Shown piece by piece: positions 27,304 to 37,326 of a DNA stretch of 64,000 bases (its first letter is position 1; each line of letters opens with the position of its first letter). Below the pieces are notes generated by a model. It was given only the letters and a program-made list of their open reading frames with translations, ran no database searches and was not told the origin of the DNA. This DNA is from Nocardioides cavernae (GTDB lineage: Bacteria; Actinomycetota; Actinomycetes; Propionibacteriales; Nocardioidaceae): NCBI RefSeq assembly GCF_016907475.1, contig NZ_JAFBCA010000001.1, positions 992,001-1,056,000 of the forward strand, given 5' to 3'. The position numbers and the translations under genes are program-made.

Positions 27304-27603
27304 GTGAGAAGGAGCATCTGCGGGATCGTCCTGGTGGTCCTCGGCGTGGCCGGGGTCGGGCCTGCAGCCCAGGCGTTGCCGGGACCTGGAAGTCCGCGTT
27401 CCGCATCGGCACCCTCAGCGGCTGCCCTGTGGAGGTGCTGGTGGTCTCCCACGATGGACCACAACTGGCACAACGACGCCCTGTGCTCCAACGGAGTGAG
27501 CCAGGTGCGTCCCTACCTGCGACCCGCTGACTCCTACATCACCCGGGCCGAGCTGATGGGATCTGCGCGGGCCTGGGCTCGGGCCCGTAACGGCGCTCGC
27601 TGA
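27304..27603 (+). CDS. Small secreted protein, unknown
   Basis: A 99-aa protein from GTG 27304 with a signal peptide (VRRSICGIVLVVLGVAGVGP, then AAQA). The mature part has two cysteines (WRCWW and ALCSNG) and a Trp/His-rich stretch (MDHNWHND), which could form a disulphide. It sits between hutH and hutU with no coding relation to them. No family recognised. The reading frame is open further upstream, but the signal peptide argues for this start. Confidence 0.5.
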   Translation: MRRSICGIVLVVLGVAGVGPAAQALPGPGSPRSASAPSAAALWRCWWSPTMDHNWHNDALCSNGVSQVRPYLRPADSYITRAELMGSARAWARARNGAR

Positions 27604-27693
27604 CCCTGGGCGGAGGGGCGCAGTCTCGGATCACAGACTGCGATCCGGGTCGCACTCTTTCGTCCGCCGGCGCCACGGCGCTTTCATGAAGGC

Positions 27694-29412
27694 ATGACCA
27701 CGGACGCTCCTCACGGCAACCACCGCCTCCCGATCCACGCCGCCACCGGCACCGAGCTGACCGCGAAGTCGTGGCAGACCGAGGCGCCGCTGCGGATGCT
27801 GATGAACAACCTCGACCCCGACAACGCCGAGCGCCCCGAGGACCTCGTCGTCTACGGCGGCACCGGCAAGGCTGCGCGCAGCTGGGAGGCGTACGACGCC
27901 CTCGTGCGCACCCTGCGCGACCTCGAGGACGACGAGACGCTGCTCGTGCAGTCGGGCAAGCCCGTCGGTGTGATGCGCACCCACGCGTGGGCACCGCGCG
28001 TGCTGATCGCGAACTCCAACCTCGTCGGCGACTGGGCCGACTGGGAGGAGTTCCGCAGGCTCGAGGACCTCGGTCTCACGATGTACGGCCAGATGACGGC
28101 CGGCTCGTGGATCTACATCGGCACCCAGGGGATCCTCCAGGGAACCTTCGAGACCTTCGCCGCCATCGCCGACAAGAAGTTCGGCGGCACCCTCGCCGGG
28201 ACGATCACGGTGACTGCCGGACTCGGCGGCATGGGCGGCGCGCAGCCGCTGGCCGTGACGATGAACGACGGCGTGGCCATCTGCGTCGAGTGCGACCAGC
28301 ACCGCATCGACCGCCGGCTCGAGACCCGCTACCTCGACGTCCAGGCGCGCGACCTCGACCACGCTCTCGAGCTCGCGCTCGCGGCCCGCGCCGAGCGGCG
28401 CGGCCTGTCGATCGGCCTCCTCGGCAACGCTGCCGAGGTGCTGCCCGAGATCCTCGAGCGCCACCTCGCCCGGCAGGAGCAGGGTGACGGACCGCTCGTC
28501 GACATCGTCACCGACCAGACCTCGGCGCACGACCCGCTCTTCTACCTGCCGGCAGGGACGTCGTACGACGACTGGGAGCGCGAACGCACCGAGGACCCGC
28601 GTGGCTTCACCAAGCGCAGCCAGGAGTCGATGGCGCGCCACGTGCGGGCGATGGTCGAGCTGCAGGACGCGGGGGCCGAGGTCTTCGACTACGGCAACTC
28701 CATCCGCGACGAGGCCCGTAAGGGCGGTTACGACCGGGCGTTCGAGTTCCCCGGCTTCGTGCCGGCGTACATCCGACCGCTCTTCTGCGAGGGCAAGGGG
28801 CCGTTCCGCTGGGCCGCGCTGTCCGGTGACCCCGAGGACATCTACGCCACCGACCGGGCCATCAAGGAGCTCTTCCCGGCCGACGAGAAGCCGGAGTACG
28901 CGCGCCTGCACGCGTGGCTCGACATGGCCGCCGAGCGGGTGCAGTTCCAGGGCCTGCCGGCCCGCATCTGCTGGCTCGGCTACGGCGACCGCGCGAAGGC
29001 CGGGGCGAAGTTCAACGAGATGGTCGCCAGCGGCGAGCTCAAGGCGCCGATCGTGATCGGCCGCGACCACCTCGACTGCGGCTCGGTGGCCTCGCCCTAC
29101 CGCGAGACCGAGGCGATGCTCGACGGGTCCGACGCCATCGCCGACTGGGCGATCCTCAACGCGCTCGTCAACACCGCGTCGGGCGCCACCTGGGTGTCCT
29201 TCCACCACGGCGGCGGCGTCGGCATCGGTCGGTCGCTCCATGCCGGCCAGGTCACCGTCGCCGACGGCACGGACCTCGCGGCGGAGAAGATCGAGCGGGT
29301 GCTGACCAACGACCCCGGCATGGGCGTCATCCGCCACGTCGACGCGGGCTACGACCGCGCCATCGAGGTCGCCGACGAGCGTGGGGTCCGGGTGCCGATG
29401 CGGGAGGCCTGA
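27694..29412 (+). CDS. hutU: Urocanate hydratase
   Basis: A 572-aa enzyme that adds water to urocanate to give imidazolonepropionate, using tightly bound NAD+ as electrophile. Family sequence is unmistakable: [55 protein letters not shown], the NAD-binding [19 protein letters not shown], and the C-terminal [20 protein letters not shown]. Full length, and ATG 27694 agrees with the family. It lies 0.5 kb after hutH, separated by a small secreted-protein gene. Confidence 0.97.
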   Translation: MTTDAPHGNHRLPIHAATGTELTAKSWQTEAPLRMLMNNLDPDNAERPEDLVVYGGTGKAARSWEAYDALVRTLRDLEDDETLLVQSGKPVGVMRTHAWAPRVLIANSNLVGDWADWEEFRRLEDLGLTMYGQMTAGSWIYIGTQGILQGTFETFAAIADKKFGGTLAGTITVTAGLGGMGGAQPLAVTMNDGVAICVECDQHRIDRRLETRYLDVQARDLDHALELALAARAERRGLSIGLLGNAAEVLPEILERHLARQEQGDGPLVDIVTDQTSAHDPLFYLPAGTSYDDWERERTEDPRGFTKRSQESMARHVRAMVELQDAGAEVFDYGNSIRDEARKGGYDRAFEFPGFVPAYIRPLFCEGKGPFRWAALSGDPEDIYATDRAIKELFPADEKPEYARLHAWLDMAAERVQFQGLPARICWLGYGDRAKAGAKFNEMVASGELKAPIVIGRDHLDCGSVASPYRETEAMLDGSDAIADWAILNALVNTASGATWVSFHHGGGVGIGRSLHAGQVTVADGTDLAAEKIERVLTNDPGMGVIRHVDAGYDRAIEVADERGVRVPMREA

Positions 29413-29514
29413 GCTCGCCCTTCGCCCGTAGAGGGGTGACCGGCCGGTAGGCGTTGACACCCCTCGGACCCGATGGGTGGATGGACGCGAGACCACCTAT
29501 CGGGAGGCAGGCTC

Positions 29515-30654
29515 ATGCACTCATCCATCACCAGGCGCACCCGGACGTGCGCCCTCGCCGCGGCGGCCGTCGCGCTGGCAGCCGCAGGCACCATGGGACC
29601 GGCGACCGCCGATCCGCCCACCACCCCGGGCGGCCCGTGGCCGCAGGGCGGGGAAAACACCAACGCCATCCGCAGCTATGAACAGCTCTGGAGCACCCTG
29701 GAGTCGATCGAGGGCCGCGCGCAGGGAAGCTTCGACCTCAGCCCGGCGCCGCTCCCCTCCAACACCGGCCGCGAGATCCCCGTCGTGACGATCGGCGACG
29801 GCGACACCGACATCATGTTCGTCGCCAACCAGCACGGCGACGAGTACATCGTGTCCAACGCCATGATCAGCGTCGTCCGCGGGCTCACCGGCGGGTCCGC
29901 GGAGGCCAGGGCGATCAGGGACGCGCTCACCGTCACCATCGTCCCGCGCGTCAACGTCGACGGCTTCGACGCCGACGTGACCGACCTGGCCGGCAACACC
30001 ACGCCGTGGCGACAGAACTTCGACACGTCGTGCCCGGCCTTCTGCGAGTTCTACCAGGCCGGCCGCGGCTACGACATCAACCGCTACCACTCGTACTCCG
30101 CGAGCGCCTACGACCACCCGTACCAGCCCGGTCCGGACACGAACAACCCGGTGCCCGAGGCGATCGCGATGCGGCTCCTGTGGGACGAGCGGCAGCCGAG
30201 GCTGGTCGTCGACTTCCACCACCAGGGGACCTACGTCGACGACGACGGCCGGATGATCACCGGCTCGGTGATGTGGCCCAACGCGGAGGAGGAGGCGGCG
30301 GCCCTCGGCATCAGCGAGCAGTTCGCCGGCGTCGTGACCGACTCCAAGCGGGTGGTGTCGGAGATGCTCGATGCGCTGGAGGGCAAGGGCTACGCCAACA
30401 TCACGCGCTACCCGAGCACCCCGTTCCCGGGCATCGCCCGCAACGCCTACGGCCTGTTGGGTTCGGCCTCGGTGCTCTACGAGGCCCGCGGCGACATGGG
30501 CCAGGCCAGCAGCGGCATGATCGCGAAGCAGACAGAGGTGGCCGGCACGGCGATCCTCCGGGCCGCTGCCGACGGGTCGCTCTGGACCCGCGACACGGTG
30601 CCCGCGGACACGATCCGCGAACGCGGGCCGTTCGTCCCCGACCCGCACGGGTGA
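29515..30654 (+). CDS. Secreted M14-family zinc carboxypeptidase-like protein
   Basis: A 379-aa exported peptidase-like protein. ATG 29515 has GGGAGG upstream and gives a signal peptide (LAAAAVALAAAGTMGPATA). Zinc ligands are seen as N-Q-H-G-D-E-Y (H-x-x-E, about residues 104-107) and a later His in VDFHHQG. YEARGDMG near the C-terminus supplies a Glu like the catalytic Glu270 of carboxypeptidase A. Substrate unknown. An upstream ATG at 29473 would add a non-signal extension and was rejected. Confidence 0.85.
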   Translation: MHSSITRRTRTCALAAAAVALAAAGTMGPATADPPTTPGGPWPQGGENTNAIRSYEQLWSTLESIEGRAQGSFDLSPAPLPSNTGREIPVVTIGDGDTDIMFVANQHGDEYIVSNAMISVVRGLTGGSAEARAIRDALTVTIVPRVNVDGFDADVTDLAGNTTPWRQNFDTSCPAFCEFYQAGRGYDINRYHSYSASAYDHPYQPGPDTNNPVPEAIAMRLLWDERQPRLVVDFHHQGTYVDDDGRMITGSVMWPNAEEEAAALGISEQFAGVVTDSKRVVSEMLDALEGKGYANITRYPSTPFPGIARNAYGLLGSASVLYEARGDMGQASSGMIAKQTEVAGTAILRAAADGSLWTRDTVPADTIRERGPFVPDPHG

Positions 30655-30693
30655 GCAGCGGCCGTCGCGGCGTCGGTGACAGGGTGCTGTCCC

Positions 30694-31275
30694 ATGGACG
30701 CCGACGCCGCGAAGGCCAACCTGCACTCGTACCTGAAGCACGAGCGCCAGGCGGTGCTCGACAAGCTCGACGACCTGTCGGAGTACGACGTCCGGCGCCC
30801 GCTGACCGCCACCGGGACCAACCTCCTCGGGCTGGTCAAGCACCTCGCGACCTGGGAGGCGCGCTACCTCGGCGAGGTCTTCGACCGCCCGTTCCCCGAG
30901 CCGCTGCCGCGGTGGGACGTGGAGGCGGACCGGCTCGGTGACATGTGGGCGACCGCGGACGAGTCGCGCAGCGACGTCGTCGACCGCTACCGGCGCGTGT
31001 GGGCGCACAGCGACGCGACCGTGGCGGCGCTCGACCTCGACGCAGTCGGCCGGGTGGAGTGGTGGGGCGACGCACAGGTGCCCCTCTTCAACGTCCTGGT
31101 GCACCTGCTCGCCGAGACCAGTCGGCACGCCGGCCACGCCGACATCCTCCGCGAGGAGCTCGACGGAGCGGTCGGCACCGACGCGGAGGCGATGGCGGCG
31201 GAGGGGCACGACGCGGCGTTCTGGGCCGACCGACGGGCGCAGGTCGAGGCGGCCGCGCGAGCGGCGGTCGCCTGA
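30694..31275 (+). CDS. DinB/DUF664-family protein
   Basis: A 193-aa four-helix-bundle protein. The pattern NLLGLVKHLATWEARYLGEV near 50 and HLLAETSRHAGHADILREEL near 135 gives the His metal ligands typical of DinB/DUF664 proteins, which act in some cases as thiol-dependent metalloenzymes (mycothiol or bacillithiol S-transferases). Single gene, codirectional with M48. ATG follows a short, SD-less leader. Confidence 0.88.
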   Translation: MDADAAKANLHSYLKHERQAVLDKLDDLSEYDVRRPLTATGTNLLGLVKHLATWEARYLGEVFDRPFPEPLPRWDVEADRLGDMWATADESRSDVVDRYRRVWAHSDATVAALDLDAVGRVEWWGDAQVPLFNVLVHLLAETSRHAGHADILREELDGAVGTDAEAMAAEGHDAAFWADRRAQVEAAARAAVA

Positions 31276-31334
31276 CCTGACGGTGTCCTCGCCGAACGGC
31301 TGACTTTCACGGCGGGGTACGTCAGGATCCCTCC

Positions 31335-32363
31335 ATGGCATCGGGGGAGAAGAAGCCGGCGCGTTCGCGCGTCGTGCTCACGGACATCAGCTCGCGCGCG
31401 TGGGAACACCCGGCGGACAAGGGCGCGCTCGTCGCACTGCGCAAGCTCAAGGGCTTCGACGTGCTGCTCAAGACCATGTCGGGGGTCTTCCGCGAGCGGG
31501 CCGGGCGGCTGACGCTGCTCGGGTCGGCGGTGCGCGTCGACGAGCGACAGTTCGCCCGGCTGCACCGGCTTCTCGCGGAGGTGGGGAAGAGCCTCGACGT
31601 CAGCGAGCTGCCCGAGCTGTACGTCAACGCCGACCCGACGCTGAGCGCCATCACGATCGGGATGGACCGGCCGATCATCCTGCTCTCGTCGGGCCTGGTG
31701 CACCACCTGGACGACGAGGAGCTCCGCTTCGTCATCGGCCACGAGCTCGGCCACGCCGTCAGCGGGCACGCGGTCTACCGCACGCTGCTGATGCGGCTCC
31801 TCGGCCTCGGTGGGCTGCTCAGCGCCGTGCCCGGCGGCGCGATCGGCATCCGGATGGTGACCGTCGGCCTGCTGGAGTGGTCGCGCAAGGCCGAGCTGTC
31901 CGCGGACCGCGCCGGCCTGCTGGCCACCCAGGACCCGACCGCGGCCCTTCGCACCCACATGAAGATCGCGAGCGGCGGGACGCTCGACGAGCTCGACGTC
32001 ACGTCGTTCCTCCAGCAGGGGTCGGAGTACGACGAGGGCGGTGACGTCCGCGAGTCCCTGATCAAGCTCTCGCTGTTGCAGCAGCAGAGCCACCCCTTCG
32101 CCGTCGTCCGGGCCACCGAGCTGCGGCGCTGGATCGACTCGGGCGTCTACACGACGATCCTCGGCGGTGACTACCCGCGCCGGGCCGACGACGACACCGC
32201 CTCGGTCAGCGCGGCCGCGCAGGAGGCGGCCGCCAGCTACACCGTTGCGTTCGAGCGCACCCAGGACACCCTCGGCCGGTTGGTCCACGACCTCGCCGGC
32301 TGGATGGGCACGGCCAGCACCTGGATCAACGACCGCTTCCGCCGGGGCACCGAGAGCGCCTGA
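31335..32363 (+). CDS. M48-family zinc metallopeptidase
   Basis: A 342-aa soluble M48 protease. H136-E-L-G-H140 is the zinc site (FVIGHELGHAVSGHAVYRTL), with the third ligand Glu in EWSRKAELSADRAGLLATQD. Weakly hydrophobic segments (LMRLLGLGGLLSAVPGGAIG) follow the active site, as in HtpX/YcaL relatives. There is no signal peptide. An SD is absent, but CAGGAT lies 6 nt before the ATG, a leaderless-type arrangement. Confidence 0.9.
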   Translation: MASGEKKPARSRVVLTDISSRAWEHPADKGALVALRKLKGFDVLLKTMSGVFRERAGRLTLLGSAVRVDERQFARLHRLLAEVGKSLDVSELPELYVNADPTLSAITIGMDRPIILLSSGLVHHLDDEELRFVIGHELGHAVSGHAVYRTLLMRLLGLGGLLSAVPGGAIGIRMVTVGLLEWSRKAELSADRAGLLATQDPTAALRTHMKIASGGTLDELDVTSFLQQGSEYDEGGDVRESLIKLSLLQQQSHPFAVVRATELRRWIDSGVYTTILGGDYPRRADDDTASVSAAAQEAAASYTVAFERTQDTLGRLVHDLAGWMGTASTWINDRFRRGTESA

Positions 32364-32392
32364 CCGCGCTGCCGTACGTCCGGGGCGGCGGG

Positions 32393-33709
32393 TCAGGTGT
32401 CCGCGGGAAGGGCGCCGACCCGTCGCGCCGAGGACCTCACCAGCTGGGCGACCACTCCGGTGAAGTCGCCCGCACCCTCCTCGGTGGCGGCGGCGATCCC
32501 GGCGAAGGTGACGGTCTGGAAGACGAGGTCGGCGAGCGGCGCGAGGGCCAGGGCGCGGTCGACGTCAGCGTCCGGGTACGCCTCACGCCAGGGCTCGGCA
32601 AACGCGCCGACGAGCTGATCAGTGTCCTCGCCCGCGGTGTCGGACGCCACGAAGTACGCCAGGTGGCTGCCGTCGAGGAACGGATGGCTGATGCACGCGT
32701 CGGTCCAGTCGAACAGGCGGAGGGCCTGTCCGTCGTAGGCCACGTTGCCGAGGTGCAGGTCGCCGTGGGCCAACGTGTCGGGCAGGCCGGTCGCCCAGAA
32801 CTCCCGGACCTGCGCCTCCACCTCGTCGGCCGCCCCGAGGACAGCGACGCGCTCGTCGTCGGCCAGCAGTGCCATCTCCGGGTCGTCGGCCAGCACGCGG
32901 CGCCAGGCTGCGAGCGTGGGTTCGAGGCCGCGGTCCGGGCACCCGCTGGCCCGGAGCGCGTCCAGCCAGTCGAGCGACGCGAGCTGGGCTGCCGCCCACA
33001 CCGGTGCGAGTGCCTGCGGCGCGCCGGCGGCACGGTCCGACGCACCGGCGAGCGGCTCCATCAGCAACCAGCCCTCCGCCTCGTCGGCCGCCACCACGAT
33101 CGGCACCAGGTCGGGCAGCCGCTCCGAGAGGCGGTGGAGGATCGCTGCCTCGGCGCGGAAGTGGTCGCAGCACGCCTTGAACCAGAGGACGCCGTCCGAC
33201 GTGGGGACCTCGAGCACCGCGGAGATGGACCACACGCGGTGCGTGCGGACGGGTCCCGTTCGCCGGCGACCGCGGACGGTCAGCAAGTCGTCGATCCAGG
33301 CCTCGACCCGGTCGTACCACCCGGCGCGGAACCAGTCGGGTCGCTGTCGTGGCGCGGTGCCGGTGTGCTGCGCCAGCGCGGTGCCGACCTTCGCGCCGAA
33401 GGGCTCGGGTAGGTCGCCGATCGGCAACCACGTGCCGCCGGTGACCCGGTCGGGATCGTCCCTCAGCGCCAGGACGTGGAGGATGTCGGCCCTGACGTCC
33501 TCGTCGGGCTTGGGCAACCGGACCGGCGGGGCGGCGTGCACGCCGTCGGCCACGTGGCGGGTCGCCGTCCGGGTCGGGTCGCCGTCGTCCTCGTCCGCGT
33601 GCACGAAGGTGGGGAGCGCTCCGTCCGCCGACCAGACGGCGCCGTCGTGGACCAGCGCGACGTGGTGGGTCCTGGCGCGGGCAGGCACCTGCTGGTCCTC
33701 GGTCGTCAC
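32393..33709 (-). CDS. Aminoglycoside phosphotransferase-family kinase-like protein
   Basis: A 438-aa protein. The C-terminal 280 residues have the APH/choline-kinase fold: HGDLHLGNVAYD (catalytic Asp), LFDWTDACISHPFLDG (Mg-binding Asp), and an N-lobe WFKACCDHFRAEAAIL. The first 120 residues (VALVHDGAVWSADGALPTFV onward) form an extra domain that I cannot name with confidence. Substrate not known; resistance cannot be assumed. Convergent with M48. Confidence 0.78.
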   Translation of the reverse strand: MTTEDQQVPARARTHHVALVHDGAVWSADGALPTFVHADEDDGDPTRTATRHVADGVHAAPPVRLPKPDEDVRADILHVLALRDDPDRVTGGTWLPIGDLPEPFGAKVGTALAQHTGTAPRQRPDWFRAGWYDRVEAWIDDLLTVRGRRRTGPVRTHRVWSISAVLEVPTSDGVLWFKACCDHFRAEAAILHRLSERLPDLVPIVVAADEAEGWLLMEPLAGASDRAAGAPQALAPVWAAAQLASLDWLDALRASGCPDRGLEPTLAAWRRVLADDPEMALLADDERVAVLGAADEVEAQVREFWATGLPDTLAHGDLHLGNVAYDGQALRLFDWTDACISHPFLDGSHLAYFVASDTAGEDTDQLVGAFAEPWREAYPDADVDRALALAPLADLVFQTVTFAGIAAATEEGAGDFTGVVAQLVRSSARRVGALPADT

Positions 33710-33770
33710 CGGAGGATTGTGTCCCGTCCCCCCGTGCCCGGCACGCGAATATCCGTCCCGTGACGCAGCG

Positions 33771-33801
33771 GGGCCCCGGACACCAGCGGTGTCCGGGGCC
33801 C
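33771..33801 (-). terminator. Strong hairpin terminator after the DUF6131-like gene
   Basis: A perfect 14-bp stem, GGGCCCCGGACACC (33771-33784) with GGTGTCCGGGGCCC (33788-33801), around a 3-nt loop. It lies 21 bp after the minus-strand stop at 33822. Confidence 0.75.
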
Positions 33802-33821
33802 TGTCGCCAGGTGGCGAGCCG

Positions 33822-33965
33822 CTACCAGACCCGTCGGGCCGAGCCGCCGATCGGAACGAAGTTGAGCACCAGGCCGACCACGATCAGGATCAGGCCGAGG
33901 GTCAGCAGGATGTTCTGGGGAAGCAGGATCCCGAGGATGAGAAGGATCAGTCCGAGGACAATCAT
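33822..33965 (-). CDS. Small membrane protein, DUF6131-like
   Basis: A 47-aa protein that is almost all hydrophobic: two membrane segments (MIVLGLILLILGILL and LLTLGLILIVVGLVLNFV), with a basic C-terminus ending SARRVW. AGGAGAT lies 5 nt before ATG 33965. Size and layout match the DUF6131 small actinobacterial membrane proteins. It stands between two hairpins. Confidence 0.8.
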   Translation of the reverse strand: MIVLGLILLILGILLPQNILLTLGLILIVVGLVLNFVPIGGSARRVW

Positions 33966-33997
33966 GGGTATCTCCTAGGTGACGCGGGGTGATGCGG

Positions 33998-34020
33998 CCG
34001 GCCCACGATGGGCGGGCCGG
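33998..34020 (-). terminator. Hairpin after the malyl-CoA lyase pair
   Basis: CCGGCCC (33998-34004) pairs with GGGCCGG (34014-34020). It lies 96 bp after the stop at 34116, between that operon and the DUF6131-like gene. Modest stem, no T-run. Confidence 0.4.
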
Positions 34021-34115
34021 ATCACTCTGGCGGTCCCCGACCCGGTTCGCAAAGTCGGTTCCTCCCTACGGGTGAAGGACTGTCCATCCTCTGTCCACCC
34101 CGTCGGGTGGCCCGG

Positions 34116-34985
34116 TCAGGCGGTGCCGAGCGCCTTGATCGCCTCGTCGATGGCCAGCGTGCGACGTGCGGACTCGACGTGCAGGTTCTCCACCATCTTG
34201 CCGTTGAAGGTCACCACGCCAGCCCCCTTGCCGTCCTCCCAGGCCGCGATCAGGCCGCGGGCGTCCTCGACCGCCTGCACGCTCGGGGCGAAGGCGGCGT
34301 TGGCGCCCTCGACCTGGCCGGGGTGGATGAGCGTCTTGCCGTCGAAGCCCATCTGGCGGCCCTGCTCGCACTCGGACAGGAAGCCCTCGGTGTCCTTGAC
34401 GTCGTTGTAGACGCCGTCGATGACGGCGATGCCCGCGGCACGGCCGGCGAGCAGGGCGGTGTGCAGGCTGGGCAGGATCGGCGCGCGCCCCGGCACGTGC
34501 TCGGCGTACAGCTCCTTGACCAGGTCGTTGGTGCCGAGGACGAAGGCACCGATCCGCTCCGAGGCCCGCGCGATGGCGAGGGCGTCGAGGATCGCGACCG
34601 GGGTCTCGACCATCGCCCAGAGCCGGGTGTGGTCGGGCGCACCGGCCTTCTCCATCGCCGTGACCAGCCGCCCGACGTCCTCGGCGCTGTCGACCTTGGG
34701 AACCACGATCGCGGCGGGTCCGGCCTGGCTGGCGGCGACGATGTCGTCGTCGTGCCACTGGGTGCCGAGACCGTTGACGCGGATGGTGAGCGTACGACGC
34801 CCGTAGTCGCCGCTGGCGGCCGCGGCGGCCGCCGCCTCGCGGGCCGCCGGCTTGGCGTCGGGCGCCACGGCGTCCTCGAGGTCGAGGATCAGGCCGTCGC
34901 AGGCGATCGTCTTCGCCTTCTCGAGCGCGCGCTCGTTGGAGCTCGGCATGTAGAGCACCGAGCGGAGGGGGGTGAAGTCGCTCAT
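34116..34985 (-). CDS. HpcH/HpaI aldolase or citrate-lyase beta-type enzyme (malyl-CoA thioesterase/lyase family)
   Basis: A 289-aa CitE-family protein. It has the expected SVLYMPSSNERALEKA start, LILDLEDAVAPDAK (metal-binding region), IRVNGLGTQW, PKVDSAEDV, and KTLIHPGQVEGANAAFAPS near 230-250. In organisms with a paired arrangement, the second CitE-like protein is often a malyl-CoA thioesterase (Mcl2) beside the lyase Mcl1. ATG 34985 overlaps the stop of the upstream gene (ATGA), so both are made together. Confidence 0.82.
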   Translation of the reverse strand: MSDFTPLRSVLYMPSSNERALEKAKTIACDGLILDLEDAVAPDAKPAAREAAAAAAASGDYGRRTLTIRVNGLGTQWHDDDIVAASQAGPAAIVVPKVDSAEDVGRLVTAMEKAGAPDHTRLWAMVETPVAILDALAIARASERIGAFVLGTNDLVKELYAEHVPGRAPILPSLHTALLAGRAAGIAVIDGVYNDVKDTEGFLSECEQGRQMGFDGKTLIHPGQVEGANAAFAPSVQAVEDARGLIAAWEDGKGAGVVTFNGKMVENLHVESARRTLAIDEAIKALGTA

Positions 34986-36076
34986 GCCTGCACCTCCCCG
35001 TCCGCCGAGATCGCGTCGTACTGCTTCTTGAGCTCGGGGTCGATCGCGGCGAGCTCCTCGGCGAGCGCCACCATCACCTGGCACTGCTTCACCGAGGCGT
35101 CGTCCTCCATCTTCCCGTCGATCATCACGGCACCGGTGCCGTCGCCCATCGCGGCGATCACCCGTCGGGCGTGGGCGACGTCCTCGACGCTGGGGGAGAA
35201 GACCTTGTTGGCGATCGTGATCTGCGCCGGGTGCAGGCTCCAGGCGCCGACGCAGCCCAGGAGGAACGCGTTGCGGAACTGGTCCTCGCAGGCGACGGTG
35301 TCCTTGATGTCGCCGAACGGCCCGTAGTAGGGGTAGATGCCGTGCATCGCGCACGCGTCGACCATGCGCGCGATCGTGTAGTGCCACAGGTCCTGCTGGT
35401 ACGACGTCCGCTGGGAGTCGTACTGCGGCACGCCGAGGTCGTCCCGCACCGGGTCCTGCCGGACGAGGTAGCCGGGGTGCCCGCCGCCGACCCGCGTCGT
35501 CTTCATCCGGCGGTCCGCGGCCAGGTCGGCCGGACCGAGCGACAGGCCCTGCATGCGCGGGCTGGCCGCGCAGATCTCCTCGATGTTCGCCACGCCGCGC
35601 GCCGTCTCCAGGATCGCGTGCACCAGGATCGGCCGGTCGAGGCCGGCCTTCGCCTCGAGCTGCGCGAGCAGGCGGTCGACGTAGTGGATGTCCTCTGCGC
35701 CCTGCACCTTCGGCACCATGATCACGTCGAGCTTGTCGCCGATCTCGGGCACCAGGGTGGTGAGGTCGTCGAGCACCCACGGGCTGTCGAGCGAGTTGAT
35801 CCGGGTCCAGAACTGCGTGGGCCCGAAGTCGGTGGCCTTCCCGATGTCGACGAGGCCCTGGCGCGACTTCTCCTTGTTCTCCGCCTTGACCGCGTCCTCG
35901 AGGTTGCCGAGCAGCACGTCGACCGTGCCGACCATGTCGGGCACCTTGGCGGCCATCTTCGCGTTGCCCGGGTCGAAGAAGTGGATGGCGCGGCTCGGGC
36001 GGGCCGGGATCTCGCGCGGCGGCGCGGGCGCACCGACGGCGAGGGGCGCGAAGAAGTCCTTGGCGGGGCGTGTCAT
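34982..36076 (-). CDS. Malyl-CoA/beta-methylmalyl-CoA lyase-like enzyme
   Basis: A 364-aa CitE-family enzyme, longer than the usual 300-320. Features include SRAIHFFDPGNAKMAAKVPD, VDVLLGNLEDAV (metal-site Glu-Asp), FWTRINSLDSPW, VMVPKVQGAEDI, ILVHAILETARGVAN and YPYYGPFGDIKDTVACEDQF. It resembles the Mcl1-type lyases that split malyl-CoA to acetyl-CoA plus glyoxylate, as in the ethylmalonyl-CoA pathway. The downstream CitE paralogue is coupled by ATGA. Other enzymes of that pathway are not in the window. Confidence 0.8.
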   Translation of the reverse strand: MTRPAKDFFAPLAVGAPAPPREIPARPSRAIHFFDPGNAKMAAKVPDMVGTVDVLLGNLEDAVKAENKEKSRQGLVDIGKATDFGPTQFWTRINSLDSPWVLDDLTTLVPEIGDKLDVIMVPKVQGAEDIHYVDRLLAQLEAKAGLDRPILVHAILETARGVANIEEICAASPRMQGLSLGPADLAADRRMKTTRVGGGHPGYLVRQDPVRDDLGVPQYDSQRTSYQQDLWHYTIARMVDACAMHGIYPYYGPFGDIKDTVACEDQFRNAFLLGCVGAWSLHPAQITIANKVFSPSVEDVAHARRVIAAMGDGTGAVMIDGKMEDDASVKQCQVMVALAEELAAIDPELKKQYDAISADGEVQA

Positions 36077-36135
36077 GGGCGCAAACTACCGCCGCGCACC
36101 GGGACCCGGATATGACGCATGTCTCGCTGTGGCTG

Positions 36136-37218
36136 TCACGGGCTCGCCACGAAGTAGGCGTTGAAGGGGTCGGCCTCGAGGTCGTGCACGACCACGTCGG
36201 AGAAGCCTGCCTCGCGGATCATCCGCTCGGCGGTCTGGACGCCCCAGACGGTCCCGAGGCCGTCACCTCCCTGGCCGAGGGACACCGACATGCAGTGGAC
36301 CGTCGAGGCGGCGTAGAGGAACGAGGCCCACGGGAGGTCCAGGTTCTCCTCGAGGTTGCTCGACGCCTTGATGTCGACCATCAGGTAGCGACCGTCGGGC
36401 CGCAGGGCGCGCCGGACGTTGGCCAGCACGGTGGCCGGGTGGGCCTGGTCGTGGATCGCGTCGAACGTCGTGACCAGGTCGTACGCCGACTCCTCGGCCA
36501 GGCGTGCCACGTCGAGCACCTCGAAGCGGGCGTTGGTCAGTGCCCACGCGGCAGCCTCGTCACGGGCCGCCTCGATCGCGTCCGCGCTGAAGTCGTAGCC
36601 GACGAACGAGCTGCTCGGGAAGGCGCGCGCGAGGAGGTTGACCGCGTGTCCCTCGCCGCAGCCGATGTCGGCGACGGCGATGCCCTGCTGGAGCCGTTCG
36701 GTCATCCCCGCCAGCGGGATGATGGTGTCGAGCAGCGAGGCGTCGTTGACGGCTGCGCTGTCGGCGGCCTGGAGGTGGTGGAAGCCGGGGTAGTCGTCGT
36801 ACGACAGTCCGCCGCCGTGGCGGAACGTCTCGACGACCTTGGGCTGCACCTGGCCCATGAGGGTGACGAACCGCATGGTGCGGGCGAGGTTGTCCGGGCC
36901 GGTGCCGGTGAGGAACGGCGCGTGGTCGGGGCAGAGGTAGTAGGTCTGGTCGTCGGGGACGTACTGCACGAAGCCCGCGGTCACCATCCCGCCGAGCCAC
37001 TCACGCACGTACCTCTCGTCGAGGCCCGCCGCGTCTGCGACCTGGGTACTCGTCGCCGGCGGGAGCGCGGCGAGTGTCTCGAAGATGCCCAGCTCGTGGC
37101 CGAGGCTGGCGAGGAGGCAGATCGCGCCGTCGTTGAGGATCGCGACGACCCGGCCGGCCACCTCCTCGGGATCGGCGGTCGCGGGGGTTTCCGTGGGTGC
37201 GGACTCGAGCGTGGTCAT
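36136..37218 (-). CDS. Class I SAM-dependent methyltransferase (Rv2258c-like)
   Basis: A 360-aa protein with an N-terminal winged-helix region (about 25-100, LGIFETLAALPPATSTQVAD) and a C-terminal methyltransferase fold: VADIGCGEGHAVNLLARAFP (SAM motif I), VGYDFSADAIEAAR, FEVLDVARL, and ATTFDAIHDQAHP-like strand 4 (DLVTTFDAIHDQ). This layout matches the Rv2258c-type family. It follows a LuxR regulator by 108 bp on the same strand. Substrate unknown. Confidence 0.85.
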   Translation of the reverse strand: MTTLESAPTETPATADPEEVAGRVVAILNDGAICLLASLGHELGIFETLAALPPATSTQVADAAGLDERYVREWLGGMVTAGFVQYVPDDQTYYLCPDHAPFLTGTGPDNLARTMRFVTLMGQVQPKVVETFRHGGGLSYDDYPGFHHLQAADSAAVNDASLLDTIIPLAGMTERLQQGIAVADIGCGEGHAVNLLARAFPSSSFVGYDFSADAIEAARDEAAAWALTNARFEVLDVARLAEESAYDLVTTFDAIHDQAHPATVLANVRRALRPDGRYLMVDIKASSNLEENLDLPWASFLYAASTVHCMSVSLGQGGDGLGTVWGVQTAERMIREAGFSDVVVHDLEADPFNAYFVASP

Positions 37219-37326
37219 GACGGTCTCCTGGGGTCGGGGTGGTGTTCCCTGGACGGTAGGAGCGCGCGGGCGCCGGCCGCGTCGGGCGGACGCCCCATCC
37301 CGAGACGGGCCCGTGGGGCGTACGCC

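Noticed and set aside
32393..33709. Aminoglycoside resistance gene
   Set aside because: The APH fold is shared by many small-molecule kinases; no resistance-specific feature is seen.
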